Shown here: in pieces, positions 48,649 to 56,579 of the stretch
How positions within the stretch are numbered: the first letter of the stretch is position 1
Layout of the letters: each line of letters starts with the position of its first letter
Assembly (NCBI GenBank): GCA_910586385.1
Contig: CAJUGX010000001.1
Location: 62,264-126,263, forward strand
Length of the DNA stretch: 64,000 nucleotides
Source of the DNA: an uncultured Christensenella sp.
GTDB taxonomy: Bacteria; Bacillota; Clostridia; Christensenellales; UBA1242
Direction of reading: 5' to 3'
Translations under genes and position numbers: made by a program
The notes under the pieces: model-generated
What the model saw: only the letters and a program-made list of their open reading frames with translations
Database searches by the model: none
What the model was told of the DNA's origin: nothing

Positions 48649-48815
48649 TCACAATGATTTTTGAAGAAAAACAATTCTTTTGTCACTTTTTTCGCAAACC
48701 TCAACAAAGCCCACCTTTTTGTGAATATGAATTGCATCCCTTCTGTCTTTTGGAATCATGTTGCAAATTTTCTTGATACGGAAACCCAACTCATAAAACT
48801 TGGGTACATGAAACT
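48649..48815 (-). pseudogene. Remnant of a GNAT acetyltransferase C-terminus
   Basis: After the Nudix stop the minus strand can be read for about 50 codons without a start: ...CNMIPKDRRDAIHIHKKVGF, then VCEKSDKRIVFLQKSL. The pattern I-x-H-x-K-x-G-F followed by a charged strand and a final FLQ-x-x-L is the end of a phosphinothricin-type GNAT. The N-terminal two thirds, including the acetyl-CoA loop, are missing, so it is a gene fragment. The identification is moderate because it is short. Confidence 0.4.
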
Positions 48816-49343
48816 CTATTTTTGAAGTGCTTTTTTCAACATCTCTTTTGACCAATCCTTAAACTCCTTTTGGTGCGGACAAAAATCATCTGAGTAAAGA
48901 AGTTTCACAAACTCATCATACTTAAGCCACTTCACTTCTCCAACTTTTCCTTCTTCAAGCGTAAATGAAGCCGTTGAAGCATCGAGGTTAAGCAAATAGA
49001 CCTGCGCAAACTCCCAGCCAATCGCAAATTTCCACTCTGTCAAAAACACAAAATCTTCCTTTCTTACATCGATGCCAAGCTCTTCTTTGGTTTCTCTTAC
49101 GCAAGCATCAACGGGTTTTTCGCCAGCATGCACATGACCTGCCGAAGGGATGTCATACTTGTTTGGAAAGTTCTTTTTTTCAGCGTCATGCCTCTGTACC
49201 AAAATCTCTCCCCCACGTTTGTCTACGACCCAAATCCAAACTGGCTTGTGCCAAACGCCGGCATTTTCTCTGTGACAAAACGATTTGCTTTTTACACCAA
49301 GATAATTCCCCTCTTCGTCATAAACATCAAACATCTCTTCCAT
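48816..49343 (-). CDS. Nudix hydrolase, YfcD/IDI-like
   Basis: A 175-residue Nudix protein. The box GHVHAGEKPVDACVRETKEE followed by LG matches GX5EX7REUXEEXGU (about residues 69-91). The lead-in WHKPVWIWVVDKRGGEILVQ and the long C-terminus place it with the YfcD / isopentenyl-diphosphate-isomerase-like branch, which often hydrolyses nucleoside diphosphate derivatives. It begins one base after the upstream HAD gene, with AAGGAGAG for initiation, so it is part of the same operon. Confidence 0.9.
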   Translation of the reverse strand: MEEMFDVYDEEGNYLGVKSKSFCHRENAGVWHKPVWIWVVDKRGGEILVQRHDAEKKNFPNKYDIPSAGHVHAGEKPVDACVRETKEELGIDVRKEDFVFLTEWKFAIGWEFAQVYLLNLDASTASFTLEEGKVGEVKWLKYDEFVKLLYSDDFCPHQKEFKDWSKEMLKKALQK

Positions 49344-49344
49344 G

Positions 49345-50151
49345 TCACTTGCTCTCCTTAAGTCTTTCAGTCAACTTTTCAAGCACTTTTGCAGAGCCTT
49401 CTCTTCTGACATGCTCAGCAATCACATCCGCAACGTGCTTCACTTGCTCAGAGCCATTTGCCATGGCGACACTCACTTTTGCAGCCGAAAACATTGGGGT
49501 GTCATTCAATCCATCACCCATGGCAATTGCATCGTCATAACTTGCCCCAAGGTGTTGCAAAAGTTTCTTTACACCAATCCCTTTGTCACAAGAAGCAGAA
49601 GCATAGTCAAGATAGTTTTCATTCCCATTTTTTCCTTCATTTGGGAAACCTACTTCCTTGATTTTGAGAGCCTCAAGTTTGAGCGCGGGTCTGTCTTTGT
49701 CTGAGAATCCAGAAAAATATCCACCAACCACTTTGTATTTTCCATAAACTTCATCAAATGATTTGAAAACTTTTTCGATATAATGCGAGTCATCTTCTCT
49801 TTTTGCAGTGACAAATCTGAAATCGGCAGCAATGTTGACAACAAGCCTTGCTCCAAATTTTTTTGCAATTGCAAGAAGTTTTTCCATTGACTCTCTTGAA
49901 ATATCTGCAGAGAAAATAATTTTTCTTTTTTCGCAATCAAAGACCTCTCCGCCATTGGCATCAATGATATAACGGCTTCCACCATAGACTTTTGCAAACT
50001 CCTCTGCCTTCTGCCTGTTTCTTCCAGTGGTCATGACAAACTCTCCGCCATTGGCTTTGAAAGCTTTTATGGCGTCAATACATCTCTGCGAAATATCTCC
50101 ATCCTTTGGTCTGAGTGTCCCGTCCAAATCACTAAATACTATATATTTCAT
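49345..50151 (-). CDS. HAD-family hydrolase, Cof subfamily
   Basis: A 268-residue phosphatase of the Cof/YidA type (HAD IIB). Motif I is FSDLDGTL at the N-terminus, motif II MTTGRN, motif III the Lys in the CDKGIGVK segment, and motif IV MGDGLNDTPMF. The IIB cap lies between motifs II and III. These enzymes dephosphorylate sugar phosphates, FMN or pyridoxal phosphate. I use the second of two adjacent ATGs (50151), five bases after AGGAG. It follows the YdjC gene by 29 bases. Confidence 0.92.
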   Translation of the reverse strand: MKYIVFSDLDGTLRPKDGDISQRCIDAIKAFKANGGEFVMTTGRNRQKAEEFAKVYGGSRYIIDANGGEVFDCEKRKIIFSADISRESMEKLLAIAKKFGARLVVNIAADFRFVTAKREDDSHYIEKVFKSFDEVYGKYKVVGGYFSGFSDKDRPALKLEALKIKEVGFPNEGKNGNENYLDYASASCDKGIGVKKLLQHLGASYDDAIAMGDGLNDTPMFSAAKVSVAMANGSEQVKHVADVIAEHVRREGSAKVLEKLTERLKESK

Positions 50152-50180
50152 CATTTCTCCTCTTTTGGCAAATCGCCAAA

Positions 50181-50909
50181 TCACAAATCCGAAAAATTGA
50201 TAACTTCCACTCCGTCAAACAAGCCTTGCTTTTTGGCTTCTCTCAACACGTGCAATTCTTTCTCTCTTCCAAGGTAACTGGTGATCTTACACGTTTCCTC
50301 ATCCACATAACCGCTGTGAGTGCAAAGTTCAATTGTCAAATCTGTATTTTTGTATTTTTCAATTATTTCTCTTATCTTTTCCAAATTAACATTTTCAATC
50401 GTGAAATCAAAACAAAAAACATCTGGACTTTTCAAACCTCGGCAGTATCCTTCATGTCTTGTTGGCAAATTCAACTCTTTTGCAATGTCTCCGATTGCCT
50501 TGCATATGATTTTGTTGTCCTGCAAAATGTGATGAGTGTCCAAGTGGTCGAGCCTCAACTGCCCTTTGCCATATTCTTCAATCTTCGCGATCTGTGCTTT
50601 GATTTCGTTGTATACATCCTCATAAGTCAGATTTTGGTTGTCGTCAATTTGTTTTCTGTTATACAGAAATCCCCCCCCCTCATCAGTCAAATGCGGATTT
50701 GGGATGATCGGTTTGCCAACTGTAAAATTTGTGTGCAATCCAACGCAAGTTATGCCATTTGCAAGCGCCTGTTCGACCGCATACTTTGCATAATCCATGT
50801 TTGCCATGATTGATGTCGAGGTCAAAACGCCTTCCTTGATTCCATCAACAATCCCATCTGTGATGCTCTTGCTGAGCCCAAAGTCGTCCGAATTTATAAT
50901 AAGTTTCAT
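50181..50909 (-). CDS. YdjC/ChbG-type carbohydrate deacetylase with a G9 tract
   Basis: A 242-residue metal-dependent deacetylase of the YdjC-HpnK family; members remove acetyl groups from chito-oligosaccharides or similar glycans. Metal ligands are visible in NSDDFG (residues 6-11), GLHTNFT and LDHLDTHH. The middle reads HLTDEGGGFLYN, where the three Gly codons come from nine consecutive G. A change by one would shift the frame after residue 79 and destroy the enzyme. The ATG has CGGAGGGAGC. It is in an operon with Nudix and HAD genes. Confidence 0.9.
   Translation of the reverse strand: MKLIINSDDFGLSKSITDGIVDGIKEGVLTSTSIMANMDYAKYAVEQALANGITCVGLHTNFTVGKPIIPNPHLTDEGGGFLYNRKQIDDNQNLTYEDVYNEIKAQIAKIEEYGKGQLRLDHLDTHHILQDNKIICKAIGDIAKELNLPTRHEGYCRGLKSPDVFCFDFTIENVNLEKIREIIEKYKNTDLTIELCTHSGYVDEETCKITSYLGREKELHVLREAKKQGLFDGVEVINFSDL
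50671..50679 (-). repeat. Poly-G tract (nine G) in the YdjC-type gene
   Basis: Nine C on the plus strand, so nine G in the coding strand, covering parts of Glu-Gly-Gly-Gly codons. Such a run is unusual in this AT-rich sequence. Confidence 0.85.
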
Positions 50910-50924
50910 GCTCCCTCCGAGACC

Positions 50925-51491
50925 TTATTTACTCTTGCCTAAAGTTTTGACAATATTGTCCGCCTTGTCCAAATATCTTGGCATTGAATCTGGCGGAACA
51001 AGTGCCTTTGCCTTTGAAATTGGCATCCACACAATCTCTTTGCTTTCGTCTGAGATTTTGAAATCTTTCTTGTCCACAACAAACACAAATCTTATGTCAT
51101 AATGCAAATGCTCTGGCTCATTTTTCTTTGCGTTCTCTGGAATGGTGTGCACATCCACATCAACAATCCTTCCACCCAGATCATCATACTCGGTGATTCC
51201 ACTTTCTTCTTCCACTTCTCTTTTGGCAACATTAAGCGAATCTGCTTCTCCGTCACTGTGACCACCAAAGTGAAGCCACTTGTCAAGCACCTTGTGGTGA
51301 TTCAAAAGGACATTTCCTTTTCTGTCAACAACCAACGCTCCTGCAACAATATGTCCCGCAAGCCTTGTCCTGCTGAAAATATCCTCCTTGTCACTCAACG
51401 ACAAAAGATAGCGTATCTTTTCAAGACTCTCTTTCTCTCTTTTGTCGGCAGGCTGAAATCCTTCCAACGCTTTTCTCAAATCAAATGCCAT
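50925..51491 (-). CDS. Nudix hydrolase
   Basis: A 188-residue Nudix protein. The box reads GGHSDGEADSLNVAKREVEE followed by ESGI (about residues 86-109), with the catalytic RExxEE in place. An N-terminal helical segment of about 45 residues precedes the domain, as in several NTP pyrophosphohydrolases of unknown substrate. The ATG follows AGGAGG. It is 13 bases after the glycosylase-like gene and 16 bases before the YdjC gene. Confidence 0.9.
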   Translation of the reverse strand: MAFDLRKALEGFQPADKREKESLEKIRYLLSLSDKEDIFSRTRLAGHIVAGALVVDRKGNVLLNHHKVLDKWLHFGGHSDGEADSLNVAKREVEEESGITEYDDLGGRIVDVDVHTIPENAKKNEPEHLHYDIRFVFVVDKKDFKISDESKEIVWMPISKAKALVPPDSMPRYLDKADNIVKTLGKSK

Positions 51492-51503
51492 GCTCTATCC
51501 TCC

Positions 51504-52259
51504 TCAAACTTCAACAACAAACCCATTTCTGCTCCAAAGCCAAAATGGTGTATGAATATCAATAGGCTCAAATTCTGTGTCTGACAAAATCTTCTCCCAC
51601 CTCTCGCTCACAATCACTCTTATGTTTGATTTTTTAAGCTCTTCATCAGAAACAACTCCAAGTTTTGCACTTGCTTGCAAAACATGTGTGTCTGGTGCAA
51701 CAGAAATCTCTTTTCTGTTTTTGAAATTGAATCCGCTCTGCTGTGTCATCACATAAAGCCAATAGTTCAAAATCTTTGTCCCAGAAAGATATGGAAAAGA
51801 TTTCTTGTTTTGCAAAATATGTTGCTTAATCAATTTTACATCAAAATCAAACTTTTCGAAAAACTTTTTCACACTTCCACCAAAATTTTGTTGAAAAGTT
51901 TGGCACAGCATCCTCCAAATTTGTGGCTGTTTGTTTGGTTGCAAAGCGACTTTATATTTGGTCAATTTTTCACTTAAAGTGTTGTCGTCCATTTTCAAAA
52001 CTGTCTCTGGACAAAACACATCTTTTGTCTTTGCATCTTTCCAAGTCAAAAGTGCCGCTTCCCAAAGTTTGTAAGAATTTCTCTGATAGTTCAGCGCCAT
52101 AGGCAAAGTGAAATAAATCAAGTTTTCATCAGAATTTTTTCTCAGATGCGGATTTGAGTCTTCCGGCATTTTCTCTCCACCCAAAGCACCCGCCTTATAA
52201 AGTCTCACAAGACTTCTCACCTTTTGCAAAATAACATCTCGATTTTTCAAATAATCCAC
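51504..52259 (-). CDS. Putative HhH-GPD-like DNA glycosylase
   Basis: A 251-residue protein. GTG at 52259 is chosen because AGGAG lies five bases upstream; a TTG further up is unlikely. The central segment FPYLSGTKILNYWLYVMTQQ followed by SVAPDTHVLQASAKLGV matches the helix-hairpin-helix/GPD arrangement of archaeal AGOG-type 8-oxoguanine glycosylases, in which a Lys in the S-G-x-K-I hairpin and an Asp in V/P-D-x-H-V are catalytic; both are present. The rest is unfamiliar. With Nudix enzymes next door, a role in removing oxidised bases is plausible, but the family call is tentative. Confidence 0.55.
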   Translation of the reverse strand: MDYLKNRDVILQKVRSLVRLYKAGALGGEKMPEDSNPHLRKNSDENLIYFTLPMALNYQRNSYKLWEAALLTWKDAKTKDVFCPETVLKMDDNTLSEKLTKYKVALQPNKQPQIWRMLCQTFQQNFGGSVKKFFEKFDFDVKLIKQHILQNKKSFPYLSGTKILNYWLYVMTQQSGFNFKNRKEISVAPDTHVLQASAKLGVVSDEELKKSNIRVIVSERWEKILSDTEFEPIDIHTPFWLWSRNGFVVEV

Positions 52260-52267
52260 GCTTTCTC

Positions 52268-52606
52268 CTAAAAACAATCCTCATCTATCAGAGGCACAAT
52301 GTCAATGGCTGGCTCTTCGTATGGGTGAGCCTTGCGCAAAGCAACCAACACCTTTTTAACTTTTTCCACATCGCAAACAAACTCCAACTTCTCCTCTTCA
52401 ACAAACTCAAGAGTTTCTTTCTTTCCAATGTATGGATTTGCTTTTTCGTTTGGCACGAAAGTCCCTACGCTTTTGGTTGAACTGGTGCAAAATGAATAAT
52501 TTCCAATCACGCCACCACCTGCCTTACAAGCAGAGGTCCTGACCCGCTCCACATTTTCCAGTGGAACGGTCACAAAAATCTTAACTCTTTTCACATCAAA
52601 CTTCAT
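52268..52606 (-). CDS. YqfO/NIF3-insert domain protein (CutA-like fold)
   Basis: A 112-residue protein equal to the small domain inserted in YqfO/NIF3 proteins. Diagnostic parts are KIFVTVPLENVERVRTSACK, GGVIGNYSFCTSSTKSVGTF, the ANPYIG turn, and HPYEEPAIDIVPL at the end. The fold is like CutA/PII trimers; stand-alone copies are common and unassigned. ATG at 52606 with TGGAGAG upstream; a longer frame would overlap the kinase gene. It ends nine bases beyond the start of the next gene. Confidence 0.8.
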   Translation of the reverse strand: MKFDVKRVKIFVTVPLENVERVRTSACKAGGGVIGNYSFCTSSTKSVGTFVPNEKANPYIGKKETLEFVEEEKLEFVCDVEKVKKVLVALRKAHPYEEPAIDIVPLIDEDCF

Positions 52607-52619
52607 TTCTACTCTCCAA

Positions 52620-53156
52620 TCAAAAATCAAGTCCAAATTTTCTCAAAATCTCTTCAAGATATTCGTCTTTGCCAAACTCATACTTGCACACAACTCTTTC
52701 ATCCTTTGAGTTGCTCTCAAAGAAAGCTTCAAACATGTCATAATTCTCGTCCACAAACTTTTGAGTATTCCCTCTCTCAACATGTCGACGTCGGATTTCC
52801 TCTTTCATGTCAGCCTTCGGATACACAAAACACGCCTTGATTTTTTTCTCTTGAAAATAATCAAATATCTCAGCATGTGGCGCAGAAATCAAAATCTTCC
52901 CTTCTTCTCTTTCCTTTTCCAAAATTGGGACTATCGCCTTAAAACATTCTGCAGTATGCATTCTTCGAGGAAAAGGCCTCTCACCCTTTGTGCTTTCCAA
53001 CTCCTGTCTTGTTATGTTTCCTGGCACAAAATATTTGAGCCTCAATCTTACTTCATCAACGTCTACAAAACGCTCCGGATATTTGTCACACAAATACGAT
53101 TTGCCGCACCCAGGAGTTGCGATGACCGCTTCAAACTCTACTCCGTTCCATTTCAT
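52620..53156 (-). CDS. P-loop nucleotide kinase-like protein
   Basis: A 178-residue P-loop protein of the adenylate-kinase/AAA_33 type. The N-terminal Walker A is ATPGCGKSYL (residues 12-21); DVDEVRLRL provides a substrate or Mg contact, and RRRHVERGNTQKF looks like the lid. It probably phosphorylates a small molecule or nucleotide; the substrate is unknown. I start at the ATG at 53156, which has AAGGAG. It is the first gene of a run of co-directional genes down to 48816. Confidence 0.75.
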   Translation of the reverse strand: MKWNGVEFEAVIATPGCGKSYLCDKYPERFVDVDEVRLRLKYFVPGNITRQELESTKGERPFPRRMHTAECFKAIVPILEKEREEGKILISAPHAEIFDYFQEKKIKACFVYPKADMKEEIRRRHVERGNTQKFVDENYDMFEAFFESNSKDERVVCKYEFGKDEYLEEILRKFGLDF

Positions 53157-53224
53157 AAGATTTCTCCTTGACACTTCGATTATACCACACCCTCGCAAAT
53201 CTTCCACGCAAATTCAGCAAAAAA

Positions 53225-53258
53225 ACAACCGCTCTAAGCATTTTCTTAAAGCGGTTGT
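53225..53258 (-). terminator. Terminator after the HTH-Nudix-Nudix gene
   Basis: ACAACCGCT and AGCGGTTGT outer arms plus TAAG/CTTA inner arms form a long stem, with Ts following in minus-strand sense. Confidence 0.85.
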
Positions 53259-53270
53259 CAAATTGAAACT

Positions 53271-54590
53271 TTATTCTTTTCTGTCCAAAAATTCTTTCAC
53301 TTGTTGCATCATCTCGACAAACCAACCTTCCTCTATTCTGGACTTGTACGCTTTTTCACTCTTAAAAAATTCCATAAGAATATCGTATTTCACCCACTTT
53401 GGCTCATCAATCTCAAACTCAGAAAATTTGAAATCTTTGAGAGCCAAGTTACATCTGCAAGCATAATAATTTGTAAAGCAACGGTTTGTGACTTTTGAAA
53501 CACTCACCTTTTTGACTTGTCGCAAAAATTCAAACTTTTCTGGGACAAAACCAATTTCTTCCTTAAGCTCTCTTGCCATGCCGTCATCATAACTCTCACC
53601 AGAAAGCACATGCCCACCAAAGAATGGAACAATAAGACCTGGGTTTACTTTTGTGGTCATGACACGCCTATAAGTCAAAATCTCATCTTTGTCGTTGCAA
53701 ACAAAACAAATCGCTTCCCTATGCCAAAGCCCCTTTTGATGAACTTCACTCTTCTCTTCAACAACACCAGTCAAATTGTTGTCCTCATCCACGACATCAA
53801 TAAGGTCAATGTTGAGCCCCTCTGCGAGCATATTCAAATCATACTCTTTTGAGAAAACAGTTGTGCCAGTTTTGATGAGATCTTTGATATCATCAATAGT
53901 GAAAAATTTGATTTCGCTGATTTCTTTCTTGTTGAATTTTACCTCTTCAGCAGAAATGTCCAAAAACAATATGTATGAGGTTTGAAACCTTTTGTTTGTC
54001 TTTGCTCCAGCATTTGTAATCTTGTTGTTTGCCTTGAAATACTTAAATTTCACTCCACTTTGCTTTTGTTTCTTTGTAATGAGTTTTTTGAAAGAATAAT
54101 CTTGCTTTGACAAATTCAGCTCTCTGTTGAGGATTCTTTCAACAGCAACCAAATTATCTTCGCCCGCTCTGACATGCCCAGTCACGATTGCCCATTTGTC
54201 AGGATTGAAGTCTTTGTCTTTTGCTCTTTTTGTAAGCAGATATTGACCTTTTCTGTTTGCAATCCAAACAGAAACTTCATTGTGCCAAAAACCCTTCTCG
54301 TGTACGGCTTCCTTTGTTGCAAAAAAACCAGTCTTTCTCCCATCCTCTTGCAGGATGTCCAAAAGTTCCTCACCATCTTCTGTTGAGTAGGCAAAGTTTT
54401 CATTTAAGATATTTTCAATAGGCTCTCCAAAAACGCTTGCCAGTTGATAAGCAACTTTTGCATTTGGGATGCTCAAGTCCTTTTCCCATTTGCTCACAAC
54501 GCGGAAATTGTAACCAATAATTTTGCCAAGTCCTTGTTGAGTAAGCCCTGAGCGCTCTCTCAAAAACTTCAACTTTTCTCCAAGTGTCAT
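53271..54590 (-). CDS. XRE-type regulator fused to two Nudix domains
   Basis: A 439-residue fusion. Residues 4-60 are a helix-turn-helix of the XRE/Cro type (LRERSGLTQQGLGKIIGYN, SKWEKDLSIPN). The first Nudix domain (about 95-245) has GHVRAGEDNLVAVERILNRE, lacking the final EExG glutamates, so it is probably a binding domain. The second (about 260-425) has GGHVLSGESYDDGMARELKE followed by EIG, intact and likely catalytic. Both are introduced by a similar EVHEKGFWHNEV / EVHQKGLWHREA motif, showing tandem duplication. It may be a repressor whose Nudix domains sense or hydrolyse a nucleotide-type ligand. The ATG has AAGGGAG. Confidence 0.85.
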   Translation of the reverse strand: MTLGEKLKFLRERSGLTQQGLGKIIGYNFRVVSKWEKDLSIPNAKVAYQLASVFGEPIENILNENFAYSTEDGEELLDILQEDGRKTGFFATKEAVHEKGFWHNEVSVWIANRKGQYLLTKRAKDKDFNPDKWAIVTGHVRAGEDNLVAVERILNRELNLSKQDYSFKKLITKKQKQSGVKFKYFKANNKITNAGAKTNKRFQTSYILFLDISAEEVKFNKKEISEIKFFTIDDIKDLIKTGTTVFSKEYDLNMLAEGLNIDLIDVVDEDNNLTGVVEEKSEVHQKGLWHREAICFVCNDKDEILTYRRVMTTKVNPGLIVPFFGGHVLSGESYDDGMARELKEEIGFVPEKFEFLRQVKKVSVSKVTNRCFTNYYACRCNLALKDFKFSEFEIDEPKWVKYDILMEFFKSEKAYKSRIEEGWFVEMMQQVKEFLDRKE

Positions 54591-54613
54591 CCTCTTTTCT
54601 CCCTTTCATACGC

Positions 54614-54619
54614 ATTATA
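54614..54619 (-). promoter_or_regulatory. Extended -10 of the HTH-Nudix-Nudix gene
   Basis: Minus-strand TGTTATAAT (TATAAT at 54614-54619), 23 bases before the ATG; the -35 is weak. Confidence 0.5.
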
Positions 54620-54650
54620 ACACACAACTTTCAAATCTCTATACAAAAAA

Positions 54651-54679
54651 CAAAAATTCCACAAATCGTGGAATTTTTT
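54651..54679 (-). terminator. Terminator after the HD hydrolase gene
   Basis: AAATTCCAC and GTGGAATTT around AAATC, followed in minus-strand sense by Ts. Confidence 0.75.
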
Positions 54680-54682
54680 ACA

Positions 54683-55111
54683 TCAATTAAATCCTTTTGA
54701 CTTTAGCCTGTCGACAATTGGTTTGCTGTCAAGTTCGTTGATTGGGACACTGTATCGCTCTGACAACTCTTCAAGTCTTCCGTCGAGAGAGACGTATTTG
54801 CCTACACTGTCAATGTGCATGTCAGCCCACTCCAAGATATCGAGTAAATGACTTGAATACTCGGGAGTGACCTCTCCATGGTAATAAACCTCTTTCCAGT
54901 GTTTATAACCAAGTTTTTTCAAAATCCCCCCCCCGATAACATTGTGCCTCTGATAATCTTTTTGTTCTGCAAATTCATAACCGATATCATGCAGAAGTCC
55001 AAGCATATAATATTCTTCAACTTCATCACTTGACAAATTGTGTTCTTCCGCATACTTTTTCATCAGTTCTGCGACACCCCAAATATGCCCTTTTCTATCT
55101 TGAGAAATCAT
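54683..55111 (-). CDS. HD-domain hydrolase with a G9 tract
   Basis: A 142-residue single-domain HD protein. The first His is in DRKGHIWGVAE, the HD pair in GLLHDIGYEF (near residue 41), the next His in RHNVIGG and YHGEVTPEYS. Small HDIG proteins like this act on nucleotides or are stand-alone phosphatases. Three consecutive Gly codons (VIGGGILKK, around residue 61) are exactly nine G, so slippage would truncate the protein. The ATG follows TAGGAG. It lies 30 bases after the 168-residue gene. Confidence 0.85.
   Translation of the reverse strand: MISQDRKGHIWGVAELMKKYAEEHNLSSDEVEEYYMLGLLHDIGYEFAEQKDYQRHNVIGGGILKKLGYKHWKEVYYHGEVTPEYSSHLLDILEWADMHIDSVGKYVSLDGRLEELSERYSVPINELDSKPIVDRLKSKGFN
54926..54934 (-). 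repeat. Poly-G tract (nine G) in the HD hydrolase gene
   Basis: Three GGG glycine codons in phase with the frame. Confidence 0.85.
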
Positions 55112-55140
55112 AATTCGCTCCTATTCAAATCTGTCTTCTT

Positions 55141-55647
55141 TTATATTTCGTAAACTTCTTCAACGGTCAAAGTTCCTACAAAAAGATATTCATCTTCACT
55201 TTTCCCGCCCTTCTTCATGCTTTTGTAAAAGTTTCTTGCATGCTGTTTGTATTCATTATAACTCGCACGAGCCTTTGGGAAAAGTTTTGCATTGACGGCG
55301 TATGGCTCCTCACTCAAACTGATTTTGATGATTTGCGTCACACCAACATTAAGCCCTTGAAACTTTTTGACCCGCTTTTGACAATTTTCAATATTGTCAC
55401 AAATGTACAGACACTTAAGTCTTGATGGAAGATTTGGAAACTCTTCTTTCCTCACTTCCTCGGCAGCCAGTTCCCTAAGAATAAAGTCATATTCTTCGAT
55501 TATCCTGTCTTTGTCCGTCAACTCTTTCATTTGGTTTGATTCATAAATGTCAAACCACATTCCATTCCCACGAGTACCAATCTCAAGTTTGTCTCCAACC
55601 TTAAACTTGTTGTGCGACACCAAGTGGTAATAATATTTCTTTTCCAT
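55141..55647 (-). CDS. Uncharacterised protein, possibly DUF2441-like
   Basis: A 168-residue soluble protein opening MEKKYYYHLVSHNKFKVGDK and containing MWFDIYES and a C-terminal KARASYNEYKQHARNFYKS. The H-x-V-S start with a G-D-x-L-x-I segment resembles the DUF2441 group, thought to have an ADP-ribosyl-transferase-like fold, but I cannot confirm this. Its ATG follows AGAGGTTTT. It is 16 bases after the TIM-barrel gene and 29 before the HD gene, so probably in one operon with both. Confidence 0.6.
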   Translation of the reverse strand: MEKKYYYHLVSHNKFKVGDKLEIGTRGNGMWFDIYESNQMKELTDKDRIIEEYDFILRELAAEEVRKEEFPNLPSRLKCLYICDNIENCQKRVKKFQGLNVGVTQIIKISLSEEPYAVNAKLFPKARASYNEYKQHARNFYKSMKKGGKSEDEYLFVGTLTVEEVYEI

Positions 55648-55663
55648 AAAACCTCTTTCAAAT

Positions 55664-56476
55664 TTATGAATTGTACAAATCTTGCAACTTCTCCAATCTT
55701 TCTTTTTGAAGTTTGAAGAATTTCAGCGGAGAAATATCTTTATAACACTCATGGCGAACTGCTTCACTTGTGAAATCCCCTTCAAAGTTTACTTCTTTCA
55801 AGTGTGTGAGCAAACCATCCCAATCAATCGTTCCGTCAAATGGAAGTTTGTGCTGATCTGCGCTTGCATCATTATCATGCAAATGAAGGCATGCAATTTT
55901 GTTTTTGAATGCATCAAAATTGTACTCGTCTTTGAAATGGAAATGAGCATGACCGCTGTCATAACATACAGCCAAATTGTCGCTCTTGATATTGCCAACA
56001 ATAAACTCCAAATATCCTGGCCAAACCGTGTTTTCGAGCGCAACGACAATCCCCAACTTTTCAGCATGTCGAACAATTTTTTCCCATCTTTTCAGCCCAA
56101 TTTGAGACATTGGCGACTCTTTGTTGCTTTTTGTGACATGCATGCACACCATTTTGATGCCATCTTCCGCAACCATATCAAGGTCTTTCAAATAGTCCGC
56201 GACCAACTCATCACCGGCTTCACCCTCTTCCCAAATGGTTGCAATGCCACTGTTGACTCTGTATCCCAAATGGACGAAATTGACTTCCAGACCAGAATTC
56301 CTTATGAGTTTAAGATACTTGCGATACCCCCCCCCACTAAGGTGTTCATTCTGGAAAGACATAAAGACTTTTTTAAAGCCTGCTTGTGCAATAAACTTCA
56401 CCGCTTCCTCATTTGAAAAGCCATAATTCATTGCGCCATCTTCGCATCTGACAACAGATGCCACTTCTTTCTTCAT
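55664..56476 (-). CDS. TIM-barrel sugar isomerase/endonuclease IV-like protein with a G9 tract
   Basis: A 270-residue AP_endonuc_2-type TIM barrel. Metal-site motifs are VNFVHLGYR, VALENT (Glu), CYDSGHAHFH, CLHLHDND and the final SEAVRH. This family covers xylose-isomerase-like sugar epimerases and endonuclease IV; length and motifs favour a sugar isomerase or epimerase. The ATG at 56476 has AGGAG at five bases. The segment EHLSGGGYRKYLK, near residue 49, contains nine consecutive G; slippage there would abolish most of the protein. Confidence 0.88.
   Translation of the reverse strand: MKKEVASVVRCEDGAMNYGFSNEEAVKFIAQAGFKKVFMSFQNEHLSGGGYRKYLKLIRNSGLEVNFVHLGYRVNSGIATIWEEGEAGDELVADYLKDLDMVAEDGIKMVCMHVTKSNKESPMSQIGLKRWEKIVRHAEKLGIVVALENTVWPGYLEFIVGNIKSDNLAVCYDSGHAHFHFKDEYNFDAFKNKIACLHLHDNDASADQHKLPFDGTIDWDGLLTHLKEVNFEGDFTSEAVRHECYKDISPLKFFKLQKERLEKLQDLYNS
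56327..56335 (-). repeat. Poly-G tract (nine G) in the TIM-barrel gene
   Basis: Three GGG glycine codons in phase with the frame. Confidence 0.85.
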
Positions 56477-56495
56477 AAACACTCCTTACATAAAA

Positions 56496-56501
56496 ATTAT
56501 A
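56496..56501 (-). promoter_or_regulatory. Extended -10 of the TIM-barrel gene
   Basis: Minus-strand TGATATAAT (TATAAT at 56496-56501), 20 bases before the ATG. Confidence 0.5.
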
Positions 56502-56536
56502 TCATAGAAATCCGCCGAGCGCCAATTTTTTTTAAC

Positions 56537-56569
56537 AAAAAAATCCGACAAGCATTTTCTCTTGTCAGA
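56537..56569 (-). terminator. Terminator after the S51-Nudix gene
   Basis: TCTGACAAG pairs with CTTGTCGGA (one G-T) around AGAAAATG, followed in minus-strand sense by Ts. Confidence 0.8.
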
Positions 56570-56579
56570 TAATTTCATG

